Source: a virus. Taken from it: a stretch of DNA of 33,339 nt. Below, piece after piece: positions 14,775 to 22,981 of this stretch (the first letter of the stretch is position 1; each line of letters begins with the position of its first letter). The position numbers were made by a program, and so were the translations under genes. The notes beneath the pieces were generated by a model. The model was not told the origin of the DNA and did not search any database. It saw only the letters and a list, made by a program, of their open reading frames with translations. The stretch lies in IMG/VR virus record IMGVR_UViG_3300027896_000133, positions 1 to 33,339 of that record; one strand, written 5' to 3'.

Positions 14775-16166
14775 TTACGCTGTCGCCTTGAACTGGACAA
14801 CAGGGCTGAGCGTCGAACCGAATGCCGGTGTCAACGGAGCAACGGACTCATTCTGACCATCAATGTACTTGGTCATACGGAAGGCAGTCTGCCCGAGGTC
14901 GAACTTCAGGTGAACGGACTGGGCAATCATCGGCCCGCTCTGATCATCCGCTATGCAATAGTCGCTGAAATCAACCAGCGATACGCAACCAGCCGTTCCA
15001 AGAGCCGGGACCTTTTCAGTCCAGACAATCGGATAGCCCCAAAGGGACTGACCGGGTTCGTTCTGTACGCCACCAGCGAACTGGTTGATGAACACCGGAG
15101 CTCCACCCGTGCCTGCCGCAATGTTGAACATTGGGAGCTGTGGGAACACCGTCTGGTTCATAATCCATGCAACGCTGTTCTTGTTCTTGATACGCAGACG
15201 GGCAAACATAGCCGTGCTGTTTTCGAGAACGAACGTAGTTGCATCCTGCCCTGACTGGAACGCTACCTGAATAAGGCACTTGGCGTTATTGATACCGACA
15301 GGCTGAGAAGCACCCTTGCCACTCAGGAATGTCAGATCTTCTTTCCAACCAATCGCTTCGCCGAACTTCGGAATGAGCCAGCTGCCGAGAGAAACAGGGG
15401 ACCACTTGATCCATTCTTCGCTGGCATAACCCATTGCCGTCATCTTCTTGAGTTTGAACTCAAGTTGTTCGAGCTTCGGCTTGCTTTCTGCACCGGCAGC
15501 ATTCTCATCATCAAAGTAAATCTTGATGCCACCGTATACCGTACCAGTGCTGTGATCAGTGTCACGCAGGTAAGGAATGCGGAGGAGCTGAGTGCCCATG
15601 GTTACACGATTCGCCCGAGGACGAACAATGCTGTTTTCAAGGCTGGTGTTCTGAATGAGCTGGCTTGCCGCTGAGAATATCAGATAGCCACCCGACTCAT
15701 CATCTCCGACCATCATGCCATCGCCTGCGGCTTTGGTGATCAGTTTCTCAGAACGCTCCCTTGCCTTCATCAACAGCTCCGGCTCACGTCCGCCACGAGT
15801 TGCCTTCTGAACATCAACAGCAAACCGGCCAAAGGCATAGTTTACTTCATCCTTGGACAGATCCTTCGCTGACTTGGTGTTGCCGGGAAGGTATCCGTTC
15901 GTAGGATCCTCGTCCGTCATATCCTTCAGGGAGATGTGAGACATCTTGCTCTTAATCTCGCCAATGTCTTTGAGTGCTGCTTCGACTGCCTTTGTTGCGG
16001 CTTCAGAAGCGGCCTTTTCGATGGCCTTGGTAGCAGTGTCATCTGACTCTGATACTTCCTGACCAACACCCTTGGCAACTATGTCCTTGGCAGTGTCATC
16101 GTCCACTTCAATCACAGTACCGACCGCGTGTCCCATCCAACTCTTCACAATTTTGAACTTCTTCAT
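14775..16166 (-). CDS. major capsid protein, HK97 fold
   Basis: The frame opens at GTG 16193, but the ATG at 16166 has the better RBS (AAAAGGAAAAG) and begins MKKFKIVKSWMGH: 463 aa. Residues about 35-75 are an Ala/Lys/Glu coiled coil (ATKAIEKAASEAATKAVEAALKDIGEIKSKM), as in the delta/scaffold domain removed by the prohead protease. The main part has the expected marks: GGYLIFSAASQLIQNTSLENSIVRPRANRV, LEFKLKKMTAMGYASEEWIKWS, WKEDLTFLSGKGASQPVGI, AWIMNQTVFPQL and VDFSDYCIADD. It follows the protease in the operon and is flanked by hairpins. Cleavage near the end of the coiled coil is inferred. Confidence 0.92.
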   Translation of the reverse strand: MKKFKIVKSWMGHAVGTVIEVDDDTAKDIVAKGVGQEVSESDDTATKAIEKAASEAATKAVEAALKDIGEIKSKMSHISLKDMTDEDPTNGYLPGNTKSAKDLSKDEVNYAFGRFAVDVQKATRGGREPELLMKARERSEKLITKAAGDGMMVGDDESGGYLIFSAASQLIQNTSLENSIVRPRANRVTMGTQLLRIPYLRDTDHSTGTVYGGIKIYFDDENAAGAESKPKLEQLEFKLKKMTAMGYASEEWIKWSPVSLGSWLIPKFGEAIGWKEDLTFLSGKGASQPVGINNAKCLIQVAFQSGQDATTFVLENSTAMFARLRIKNKNSVAWIMNQTVFPQLPMFNIAAGTGGAPVFINQFAGGVQNEPGQSLWGYPIVWTEKVPALGTAGCVSLVDFSDYCIADDQSGPMIAQSVHLKFDLGQTAFRMTKYIDGQNESVAPLTPAFGSTLSPVVQFKATA

Positions 16167-16234
16167 TTGCTTTTCCTTTTCTGTTTGTAGCACTCATCGT
16201 GGAGTACTAATTAGTTAGTTTGAACTTTCGTCAG

Positions 16235-16257
16235 CTCCTCTGTCTTTAGACGTGGAG
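16235..16257 (-). promoter_or_regulatory. imperfect hairpin upstream of the major capsid gene
   Basis: CTCC (16235-16238) with GGAG (16254-16257), and GTC/GAC around a TTTA loop, in the 116-base gap between the protease-Dps gene and the capsid start. Weaker than the other hairpins of the capsid cluster; it may be a processing or leader structure. Confidence 0.4.
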
Positions 16258-16282
16258 GATAGGTGATTACTGATTCACATCA

Positions 16283-17932
16283 TTACATCAACTTGCCTGT
16301 TTTCCTACTCAACGCTTTTTCTACTGCTTCGCTGATTCCCTTTGCCAACTGTTCTGCCGTCGGAGGGACGTACAGCACTTTGACACTGGGTGCTGGTTCA
16401 ACTACCTTGATAACAGGAGTGACTGATTTCTCTTCTTTCTTGGAAGAGTCTTTCTTCAGTCCCAAACTTGCCCTCAATTGCCAACCCCACTTAGCATGGG
16501 CGTCCTGTCTGTCAGCCAAGAAGTTTGCTATCCCCTGCTCCCTGTCCGCTGTGGCTACGTCGAACGCTGCTTTGATTTCGTCAATCAACTTCTCATTCAC
16601 CACCAACAGATCAACAGCCAAGGCTCTTGGGTCTGTAGCTGGGTCAGGAGTCTCTGTACTGGCTGACATCTGTACAAGGTTGGCAGGAACAGATTCCCCC
16701 AGCTTCCTTATGTTCTCAGCCATAGGGTCAATAGCATTCCAAGCGTCGTCGTATATTTCACCGAACAGGCTGTGCCATTCTGTAAAGTCGGGACCAACCA
16801 CATTCCAATGAGCTGTGTGGGCCTGAGCATAGAAGGCAAACGTGTTGGTGAGAACTCCTGTCAGAGCTGGGACAAGGCTGGATTCTTCTGTCACATCTTC
16901 CAATGCCTTCTCCTCTTTCTTTACAGGCTTCATCTTGCCCTTGCACCCTTCTGCCGAGCAGTCAGTCCCAGCAACAACCTTGCGCTTCATGTCACACACA
17001 GGACACTGACACATTTCAGCAACAGGCTTTTCCTTGGAATCAGAACCATAACCACCGTCTTCATCCTTGCCGTTCTCCATGCCCATGCCAAATTCCTTGA
17101 TGATGACTGGGTGACCATTCCTTGAGAGGACTGTAATAGACTTCAAATGCGTTTCTTCTTTCTTTTCAGAAGTCAGGTCAAACTTATCAATATGCTTCTC
17201 TTCAACCTTCTTCTCCTCTTCCTTCTTGTTGATCACTTCCGGTTCCCAGCCCAACTGCTTGATCACCTTGTCGGCAAGACTGAACCCTTTGACAACGTGA
17301 AGCATTTCAGCATCAATGTTGCAAGGAACAGAGACGAAACTATGCTCCAGCAAAACTCCGCCAGTGATAATCCGGATGCGAGACTTGGCTGCAACGTCTT
17401 TGCTGAACTCCTTCCAGCTTGACTGCAACTTGTTGGCTACGGTGTCCCAGTCACGGTGTCCAGGCTTGGTGAATGTAGTGGGAACAATTCCTATTGAGCT
17501 TGCCTTCATGTGGCCTTGCTCAACCAAGTGCCAGACCACGTTGGCAAGTGTGCCTTCGCCAGTGTTAGCGTGATTAGTCAGAGCCTTGATGCCAAAGTCG
17601 TCTGCTTCGATCATTTCGTCGGAGCCTATTGGAAGCAGACTGTAGTTGTGGTTGACGAGGACGTGCATGTACTTGCGAAATTCATTCAGGTTCAAACCTT
17701 TGGGCACGACGATCTCGTTGTCCCTGTCCATCGTCCTCGCTGAAACGTACTTCAACGATTGCCGCTTGGAGCTGTCTATCTGGTTGACTTTGCTCTTCTC
17801 ACTGTAGGTTGAGCGGTGCATTTCCAGATCGTCTGTTTTGATTCCTGAATCTTTTGCCACGTGTACAAAAGCATCCTTCAACCAATCCGGACTGAACTCT
17901 GCCATCTCTGCTATCTTTACTACCTTCTTCAT
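16283..17932 (-). CDS. prohead protease (S78-like) fused to zinc-ribbon and Dps/ferritin-like domain
   Basis: 549 aa with RBS GTGAGGACATG. Residues 50-225 are the HK97-family prohead protease: H95 in VLVNHNYSLLPIGSD, S145/S146 in MKASSIGIVP and E196 in LLEHSFVSVPCNIDA fit the expected catalytic sites. A charged linker follows. Residues 308-330 (CQCPVC, then DCSAEGC) look like a zinc ribbon. Residues 353-492 resemble Dps: AHTAHWNVVGPDFTEWHSLFGE, then AIDPMAENIRKLGE, then DRQDAHAKWGWQLRASL. H375, H387, D402 and E406 match the spacing of ferroxidase ligands of E. coli Dps; the Dps Asp at H387+4 is Gly, with Glu next to it. A Lys/Glu tail ends the chain. The usual protease is about 200-250 aa, so the fusion more than doubles it. 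Confidence 0.9.
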   Translation of the reverse strand: MKKVVKIAEMAEFSPDWLKDAFVHVAKDSGIKTDDLEMHRSTYSEKSKVNQIDSSKRQSLKYVSARTMDRDNEIVVPKGLNLNEFRKYMHVLVNHNYSLLPIGSDEMIEADDFGIKALTNHANTGEGTLANVVWHLVEQGHMKASSIGIVPTTFTKPGHRDWDTVANKLQSSWKEFSKDVAAKSRIRIITGGVLLEHSFVSVPCNIDAEMLHVVKGFSLADKVIKQLGWEPEVINKKEEEKKVEEKHIDKFDLTSEKKEETHLKSITVLSRNGHPVIIKEFGMGMENGKDEDGGYGSDSKEKPVAEMCQCPVCDMKRKVVAGTDCSAEGCKGKMKPVKKEEKALEDVTEESSLVPALTGVLTNTFAFYAQAHTAHWNVVGPDFTEWHSLFGEIYDDAWNAIDPMAENIRKLGESVPANLVQMSASTETPDPATDPRALAVDLLVVNEKLIDEIKAAFDVATADREQGIANFLADRQDAHAKWGWQLRASLGLKKDSSKKEEKSVTPVIKVVEPAPSVKVLYVPPTAEQLAKGISEAVEKALSRKTGKLM

Positions 17933-17980
17933 GTCATGTCCTCACTTGTTTGTTGAGTATGATGTTATCGCCTCGTTCTT

Positions 17981-18077
17981 GCTGTCTGTAAGCCTCTATA
18001 CGAGGTCGCAATGAATAGAACGGGCACTTGTGTTAATAAACTGCTCGACGCTTTGTAGCGCGTCCTAGAGCGTTTTA
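17981..18077 (-). repeat. dispersed intergenic repeat, copy D
   Basis: Best-preserved long copy. 17992-18054 is identical to copy A in inverse orientation (63 bases). On the transcribed strand it begins TAAAACGCTCTAGGA, in which the TAA is the stop codon of the head morphogenesis gene, and can form CTC-tag-GACGC / GCGTC-GAG, with a final CCTC/GAGG hairpin. Compared with copy B, the ends are conserved and the interior differs. Confidence 0.88.
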
Positions 18078-19466
18078 CTCTTTTGCTATAAATCCTTCTG
18101 CTTTAGCGTCTTTGAATGACATGCTATCAGAAGAGGAATACAGTGCCACCGGAATCGCTGTAGCTCCTTGATCTCTCATATAAGCAAAACGATGCCGGCC
18201 ATTGATGAACTGAAGACTTCCTCTTGGACTGTACTCACCCTTGCCCAGAAGCACTTCAGACACTTCTATGGACTCGTTGCCTTTGAAGTATTCCGCGAAG
18301 TCAGGGTAACGAGTCTTAATCCCACCCTCACCTTCTTTGCCTATATACTGCTGGTCATTCTTCTTGAAACCTTCTTCTGCCTTCTTGGTGTCCAGCCAAA
18401 CTAAGCGGACATCCTCACCATGCTTGATATCGTGGACAGCTCTCTTTGGAAGGACGAAAGTCTTTTCTGACATCGTCTTGTCGAAGTCCTTCTCAGGAGC
18501 AGAGCCATCACCTTCTCCACTGCCACCTACTTCTCCTGGCCTACCTTCGTGGCCAAAGTTGCCTGAGCCAGCACCACCCTTGACTGACTTCTCTTCCTCT
18601 GCCTGATCCCCTTCCTCTGTGTCATCATCAGCCACTTCAGCATCATCGAACAACTGGCCAACCAAAGCACATCTGCAGTTAGGATGGAGTGGCGGTCCAC
18701 CGACGTCTCCGTAGTTCTGCTCCATGCTGATTTCCTTGCCACCCCAGTCTATGTCCTGGGTGTCACCTTCCTCGAAGAAATTATCTTCCAACTCGACGAC
18801 TGTGCCATCCATGTCAAGACAAAAGGGACAAGCATCAGCTGCTGCCACCCACACCTTGTTCTTGACGACTCCTGTTGACTTCCACGCCTCGACATGTCCC
18901 TTGCTAAATGCTCTGGCTGATTCTGTTCTTGCTATGCGTTCAGCTCTGTAACCTTCCCAGCCATCGTAAAGTTCTTCAACTCTATCAGACAGCTCAGCTA
19001 TGGTCTCTCCGTTCTCCATTCCTTCAAGCAAGGCTTCCCTGAGAGTGTCAGCAGAAGTGGTGCTGATAGACTCTGCGAACAGAAACTCCTCTGCCTCCAA
19101 AGCGTCTAGCACATCCTGATCTTCTATCCACTCAGCGAAATCTATCTCGATCTTGCTGGCTTTTGCTTTGGTTGTTGGCTTGTGTGACTTCTTTGCCTTT
19201 GGCAACTTGACCACTTCCTTGAGTGCCTTGTCTCCACCAGCTTTGAAGATAGCCAAGATATCAGAGTGAACTGTCTTGACTATGTCCTTGTCCCACTTGT
19301 CACTGAGCTTGAACTTCTTCGCAGAGGCAGGAGTAGTAGGAAGACTGGAAAGTACTTCCTTCTTCTGCTTCTTGAAGATAGTCTTTATGGCATCACGCAA
19401 AGACTCTTCCTGCTTTGAAGGAGGAGTGCCTAACAGATGCTTGTGACTGTGGGTGTGATGGTTCAT
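18075..19466 (-). CDS. head morphogenesis protein (Mu gpF / SPP1 gp7-like) with ParB-like C-terminal domain
   Basis: 463 aa, starting on the portal stop (ATGA). The N-terminus is His-rich (five His in the first ten residues). Residues 100-270 are the minor head protein domain: RIARTESARAFSKGHVEAW, CPFC at 213-216 and HPNCRC at 261-266, the family signature. A Glu/Asp linker is followed by GAGSGNFGHEGRPGEVGGSG, a motif often found before extra domains in such proteins. Residues 330-463 form a separate domain with LQFINGRHRFAYMRDQGATAIPVAL; the GRHR at 423-426 and the 'IPV' ending match the ParB/Srx-type fold. The C-terminal domain may be a DNA-acting or nucleotide-dependent activity carried in the head. 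Its stop codon is the first codon of repeat copy D. Confidence 0.85.
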   Translation of the reverse strand: MNHHTHSHKHLLGTPPSKQEESLRDAIKTIFKKQKKEVLSSLPTTPASAKKFKLSDKWDKDIVKTVHSDILAIFKAGGDKALKEVVKLPKAKKSHKPTTKAKASKIEIDFAEWIEDQDVLDALEAEEFLFAESISTTSADTLREALLEGMENGETIAELSDRVEELYDGWEGYRAERIARTESARAFSKGHVEAWKSTGVVKNKVWVAAADACPFCLDMDGTVVELEDNFFEEGDTQDIDWGGKEISMEQNYGDVGGPPLHPNCRCALVGQLFDDAEVADDDTEEGDQAEEEKSVKGGAGSGNFGHEGRPGEVGGSGEGDGSAPEKDFDKTMSEKTFVLPKRAVHDIKHGEDVRLVWLDTKKAEEGFKKNDQQYIGKEGEGGIKTRYPDFAEYFKGNESIEVSEVLLGKGEYSPRGSLQFINGRHRFAYMRDQGATAIPVALYSSSDSMSFKDAKAEGFIAKE

Positions 19467-21130
19467 ATCTTCAAAAGTCTTGCCGTCTCTCTGTCTGTTC
19501 TGATCTTGTCAGCTCCACCACGATCGAACCTGCCACCTTCATTCCTGACCTTTGGCTTGACACTGATCTTGATAGGCAGACCAGCAAGTGTAGGATGTAT
19601 GTGATGTCCTGCCACTTCCATGTTCAGGTTCTTGTGGTTGAACTTCTTGCCAACGTCCAACGCCTCGTCTTCAGCGTTCTCTGTGTCTCTTTCGTCTTCA
19701 GAAGAAGAAGCACCACCAGAGGAGTCGGTCTGCTCTCCGTTCTGATTCACTTGTTCCTGTCCAGGGATGGCTGGCTTTTTCCCGCTAGCATCTTCCGGAG
19801 GAGTTGTCGTGCTCCCTAGTGGTGCAATTCCAAATGGAGCCAACGGCACATCACCCCAAGCTACTGGGTCTAGGCCGTCTCTGTGTCTGATCTCATTGAT
19901 TGTAGTCTGGTATGTAGCAAGCCTCTGTGTGTCTTCACTGTTCTGTAGGACCTTGTCTTTGGGAACAGGGTTGTCAAAGGCAAGGAACAGTCTGTCGTCG
20001 AACATGGGCGTCAACTGCTCATTTAACTTCTGCTCTATACGTGTACAACGTGGCAGTGTGTTGTACATCGCCATATACAGGTCAGACCCTTCCATGCCAG
20101 ACCTAGGAGCACGACTGATCTGTGAAGAGTCAATCAGTCCTAGTGGAACAGGGAACACGGCGCATATCTTTTTCAGAATCCAATCTTCACCTTTGTTGAA
20201 GTCCAGCTCATTGGGATTCCAACCAACCTTGTCTATCTCATAACGGAAGTCTGTGACCTTGACTTTGCCAGCGTTCTTGGCACCACGGAACATAGCGTTC
20301 CATTCACGTTCAACAGATGCTCTTTGCTGTGGGTCTAGTTCTCCCTCTGTGTACTTGACGATCAGGTCAGGCCTTGCCATGTTGTTCATTGTGGCGAGGA
20401 CAAACTTCTCTCTCAGCTCGTTTGACTCTATTGCGTATGCTGCCGCCTGTACTGGCCCCATGCCATACCAAGGGTCAAGAGGGTTAGGATACTTGAAATG
20501 GATTATTTCTTCAGGAGCAAGTTCCAGCCTTGTGTCTGTGCCCCAGCTGTTGTTGTAACCGTACCAGTAGCCCTTGATGAACTTCTCTTTATCTGGAATG
20601 ATCCTGACATACTGACTTCTGAGAACAAAAAACTTGGTAGGCACACCCATTCTGTCTTTCTCGATCATCCAGTAGGCATCGCCAGTAAGGTCGAGCATTA
20701 TGGAAGTGAGTTCTTTTACTTCAAAACCGTTTTCCTGATCATTAACATTCTGTAGCAAATCAAGCAGTGGATGCTCTTCGAGTTCTTCAAAGTCCTCAGA
20801 TCCAACTACGTGCTCAAGTGCCTTACACTGCTTGCGAAGTCTTTGAGTAGTGTCCTTGTCAACAGGCTTGGTTCTGAAGTTCTTGACAGTGGTCTCTCCC
20901 TTGCCTCTTGAAGCATACAGGCGAAGAGGGACAGAAGCGACACGAACGGCACTCACATTGGCACAGGCATACGTCCAACCAAAGTACTTTTGAGCCAGTG
21001 CTTGACGACTGACATCAGGCACCTTGCCATACCTTGTCATAAAGTCAATGACACCATTCGGCAGGGAGACTTCAGTCACCTTGCTGAACAGTTGACTGGT
21101 TGCGGCTTTGATTCGTCCAATTAGATTCAT
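19463..21130 (-). CDS. portal protein (HK97-type)
   Basis: 555 aa; the start overlaps the 39-aa gene's stop by ATGA. It shows the expected order of portal features: FGWTYACANVSAVRVASVPLRLYA near the N-terminus, then LTSIMLDLTGDAYWMIEKDRMGVPTKFFVLRSQYVRIIPD (wing), EEIIHFKYPNPLDPWYGMGPVQAAAYAIES, then PDLIVKYTEGELDPQQRASVEREWNAMFRG and KKICAVFPVPLGLIDSS, and RIEQKLNEQLTPMFD (stem/clip region). The C-terminus is extended by a low-complexity, Pro/Ser/Glu-rich tail (TTPPEDASGKKPAIPGQEQVNQNGEQTDSSGGASSSEDERD), then KVRNEGGRFDRGGADKIR. It forms the dodecameric vertex that terminase docks on. Confidence 0.92.
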   Translation of the reverse strand: MNLIGRIKAATSQLFSKVTEVSLPNGVIDFMTRYGKVPDVSRQALAQKYFGWTYACANVSAVRVASVPLRLYASRGKGETTVKNFRTKPVDKDTTQRLRKQCKALEHVVGSEDFEELEEHPLLDLLQNVNDQENGFEVKELTSIMLDLTGDAYWMIEKDRMGVPTKFFVLRSQYVRIIPDKEKFIKGYWYGYNNSWGTDTRLELAPEEIIHFKYPNPLDPWYGMGPVQAAAYAIESNELREKFVLATMNNMARPDLIVKYTEGELDPQQRASVEREWNAMFRGAKNAGKVKVTDFRYEIDKVGWNPNELDFNKGEDWILKKICAVFPVPLGLIDSSQISRAPRSGMEGSDLYMAMYNTLPRCTRIEQKLNEQLTPMFDDRLFLAFDNPVPKDKVLQNSEDTQRLATYQTTINEIRHRDGLDPVAWGDVPLAPFGIAPLGSTTTPPEDASGKKPAIPGQEQVNQNGEQTDSSGGASSSEDERDTENAEDEALDVGKKFNHKNLNMEVAGHHIHPTLAGLPIKISVKPKVRNEGGRFDRGGADKIRTDRETARLLKI

Positions 21131-21246
21131 GTCATCCTCATTCTTCTTTTACCTGCCATATACGGAATCCAGACAGCCCACAACCTTCTGTCAAAGTAGG
21201 TAAGCAATCTCACTGCCAGGAACACCTTGAACAAAAACACTCTCAT
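21127..21246 (-). CDS. 39-aa hydrophobic, basic peptide between portal and small gene
   Basis: Too short for usual gene finding. The ATG at 21246 overlaps the upstream TGA (ATGA), and its own TGA overlaps the portal ATG in the same way, so it exactly fills the 112-base gap. The product starts MRVFLFKVFLAVRLLTYFDR, continues through WAVWIPYM and ends with Lys/Arg, so it could be a small membrane-associated peptide. No strong RBS of its own; expression by coupling is likely. The double overlap is the main evidence. Confidence 0.65.
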   Translation of the reverse strand: MRVFLFKVFLAVRLLTYFDRRLWAVWIPYMAGKRRMRMT

Positions 21247-21431
21247 CGTATTGATCCACCACTATTGGGAAGTATGTTTGTCCTGTTGCCAAAACTGTCC
21301 CAGATGCTGTCATCATCCATCAGTCGTGCTTCTCTCTGTGCTTCCGACTCTTCTGCACCACGACTGACTGAAGGAGCCTTTGCCATATCAGCTAGTCTTG
21401 CTTTCATCTGTTCAATAGGTGACTCATTCAT
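21243..21431 (-). CDS. small charged protein between terminase and portal
   Basis: 62 aa, starting within the stop of the large terminase (ATGA) and ending within the start of the 39-aa peptide. Mostly helical and charged (SPIEQMKARLADMAKAPSVSRGAEESEAQREARLMDDDSIWDSFG). It resembles no family I can name. Tight coupling on both sides suggests it is real and used in packaging or head assembly. Confidence 0.7.
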   Translation of the reverse strand: MNESPIEQMKARLADMAKAPSVSRGAEESEAQREARLMDDDSIWDSFGNRTNILPNSGGSIR

Positions 21432-22981
21432 ACGACAACTCCTGAACTCCTGAGCAACTTCAACATCTCTTCGCGTTCTTCTGGTGTCTTTGCCCGATCA
21501 AGTAAATCCTTGAAGATACTCTCAGCGTGCTCTTCTGTACTAGGAGTACTGCCAGCGTGCGGTGCGATTCTCTTGTAGACTAATTTGTTGAAGGCTCCTG
21601 TACTGGCGTCTGTCTTGTCCCTGAACTTCCCACTAGGAAACAATTCCAATTCTTCCAAGTAGTCTTTAGTCCACGGACGATTGAGTATGGCCACGTTGCC
21701 GGCTTCGACTTGAGACGCAAAAGGCTCTGCCCTGCTGACCTTATCACCAGTGACGCGGTCTGCATTGACTGTGAAGCCTCTGAGATTGCGGACAGTGGCT
21801 TCTGCACTTTCTTTGCCTCCTGATCCCGGTTCCTGTTCGCACCAGATCCTGACAGAACGTCCATCTAGTCTTGCGGTTTGTGCTATCCTTGTTTCACGTT
21901 CAAGAGCACCCCACTGGCCGGCAACACAATCAGCTACCAAGTAAGTGTGGTCCTTCATCTCGTGTATTAAGACACCGGCAGTCAGACACCCTGAACCAAC
22001 TGAACCAGCCTTGTCCCAATAGCGAATAGACCTATTGATCATATTCACAGGCACATTATCCACCAGTCGGATGTGGGCTGTCTTGAACATATTGCCTGTA
22101 CGTGGAACTGGTCTTTGCTGATAGAGTGCTGCGAAGTTGAACTCACCCAACTGCTTCTTTATGCCGGCCATTGCTTGAGCATTGAACAGGGAGGGCCAAA
22201 GGGCATCGCCTGATTTACGCTTATCGTAGTCGCTGTAAGAACCGACTGCAGGTGACTCGCTATCTTTGACTGCCTCAAACTGCAGGACAGTCCATTCGTG
22301 CCTGTCTTTATCGGCATCGAGAAGTCTGCCAGCCAAATCGTCGTGATGCCAGCGAGTCTGAACTAATATGATTGCTGAATCGTCTGAGGCACGTCTTGTA
22401 TAGAACACCGCATTGTACCACTCCCACAGCCTCTCTCTATATGTGACACTGTCAGCCTCAAGACGGTCCTTGATCGGATCGTCAATTAGTCCAATATCAA
22501 AACCACGCCCAGTTATCCCACCCATGATACCGGAGCTCTTGTAGAGTCCCCTGCGTCCGACTACTTCAAACTCGTCACTGTTGCGAACACCGTCTTGCGT
22601 GGTTGTTCCGCCGATTCTTGTGTTAGGAAATATGAGAGGATATCTGTCTCCAACTATTATGCGCTGGATATCTCTGTTCGCTACTCTTGCCAAACCATCT
22701 GAATATGAAGTAGCGATTATGTTCTTGTCCGGGAGCTTACCTAATATATAGGCGGGAAACCTTTTGCTGATTAGTTCTGTCTTCCCATGTCGGGGAGGAG
22801 TGAAGACCATCAACCTCTTAATTTTACCCGCAAGCACGTTGTCAAGAGCTGACGCAATCGCCAAATGATGCCAGTTAATTCGGTATTCGGGAAACGTGTA
22901 CTCAGTGAAGCCGATAACTGAAGACATCGCTTTTACGCGACGTCTGAGTTCTTCAACTATCTGAGTCTTCTTCACCACCAT
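21428..22981 (-). CDS. terL: terminase large subunit
   Basis: 517 aa, RBS GGAGACC. ATPase part: Walker A-like TPPRHGKTE at 61-69, then TSYSDGLARVANRDIQRII, Walker B at about 163-168 (IGLIDDP) and a coupling motif SAIILVQTRWHHDDLAGRLL. Nuclease part: IRYWDKAGS near 320, where D323 is the expected first metal ligand, then VRIWCEQEPGSGGKESAEATVRNL. Order and length fit the Terminase_6C family. It cuts concatemers and drives DNA into the head through the portal. It overlaps the small terminase gene by 29 bases. Confidence 0.95.
   Translation of the reverse strand: MVVKKTQIVEELRRRVKAMSSVIGFTEYTFPEYRINWHHLAIASALDNVLAGKIKRLMVFTPPRHGKTELISKRFPAYILGKLPDKNIIATSYSDGLARVANRDIQRIIVGDRYPLIFPNTRIGGTTTQDGVRNSDEFEVVGRRGLYKSSGIMGGITGRGFDIGLIDDPIKDRLEADSVTYRERLWEWYNAVFYTRRASDDSAIILVQTRWHHDDLAGRLLDADKDRHEWTVLQFEAVKDSESPAVGSYSDYDKRKSGDALWPSLFNAQAMAGIKKQLGEFNFAALYQQRPVPRTGNMFKTAHIRLVDNVPVNMINRSIRYWDKAGSVGSGCLTAGVLIHEMKDHTYLVADCVAGQWGALERETRIAQTARLDGRSVRIWCEQEPGSGGKESAEATVRNLRGFTVNADRVTGDKVSRAEPFASQVEAGNVAILNRPWTKDYLEELELFPSGKFRDKTDASTGAFNKLVYKRIAPHAGSTPSTEEHAESIFKDLLDRAKTPEEREEMLKLLRSSGVVV

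Noticed and set aside
14688-15254. 188-aa plus-strand frame opposite the major capsid gene
   Set aside because: Antisense shadow; no RBS, and it crosses the intergenic hairpin.
16194-16262. Hammerhead ribozyme, prompted by CTGACGA on the minus strand upstream of the capsid gene
   Set aside because: The required stem II followed by GAAA and a cleavage-site stem could not be formed.
2709-18077. Diversity-generating retroelement as source of the repeated segments
   Set aside because: No reverse transcriptase in the window, copies lie between genes instead of at a gene's 3' end, and differences are not limited to adenines.
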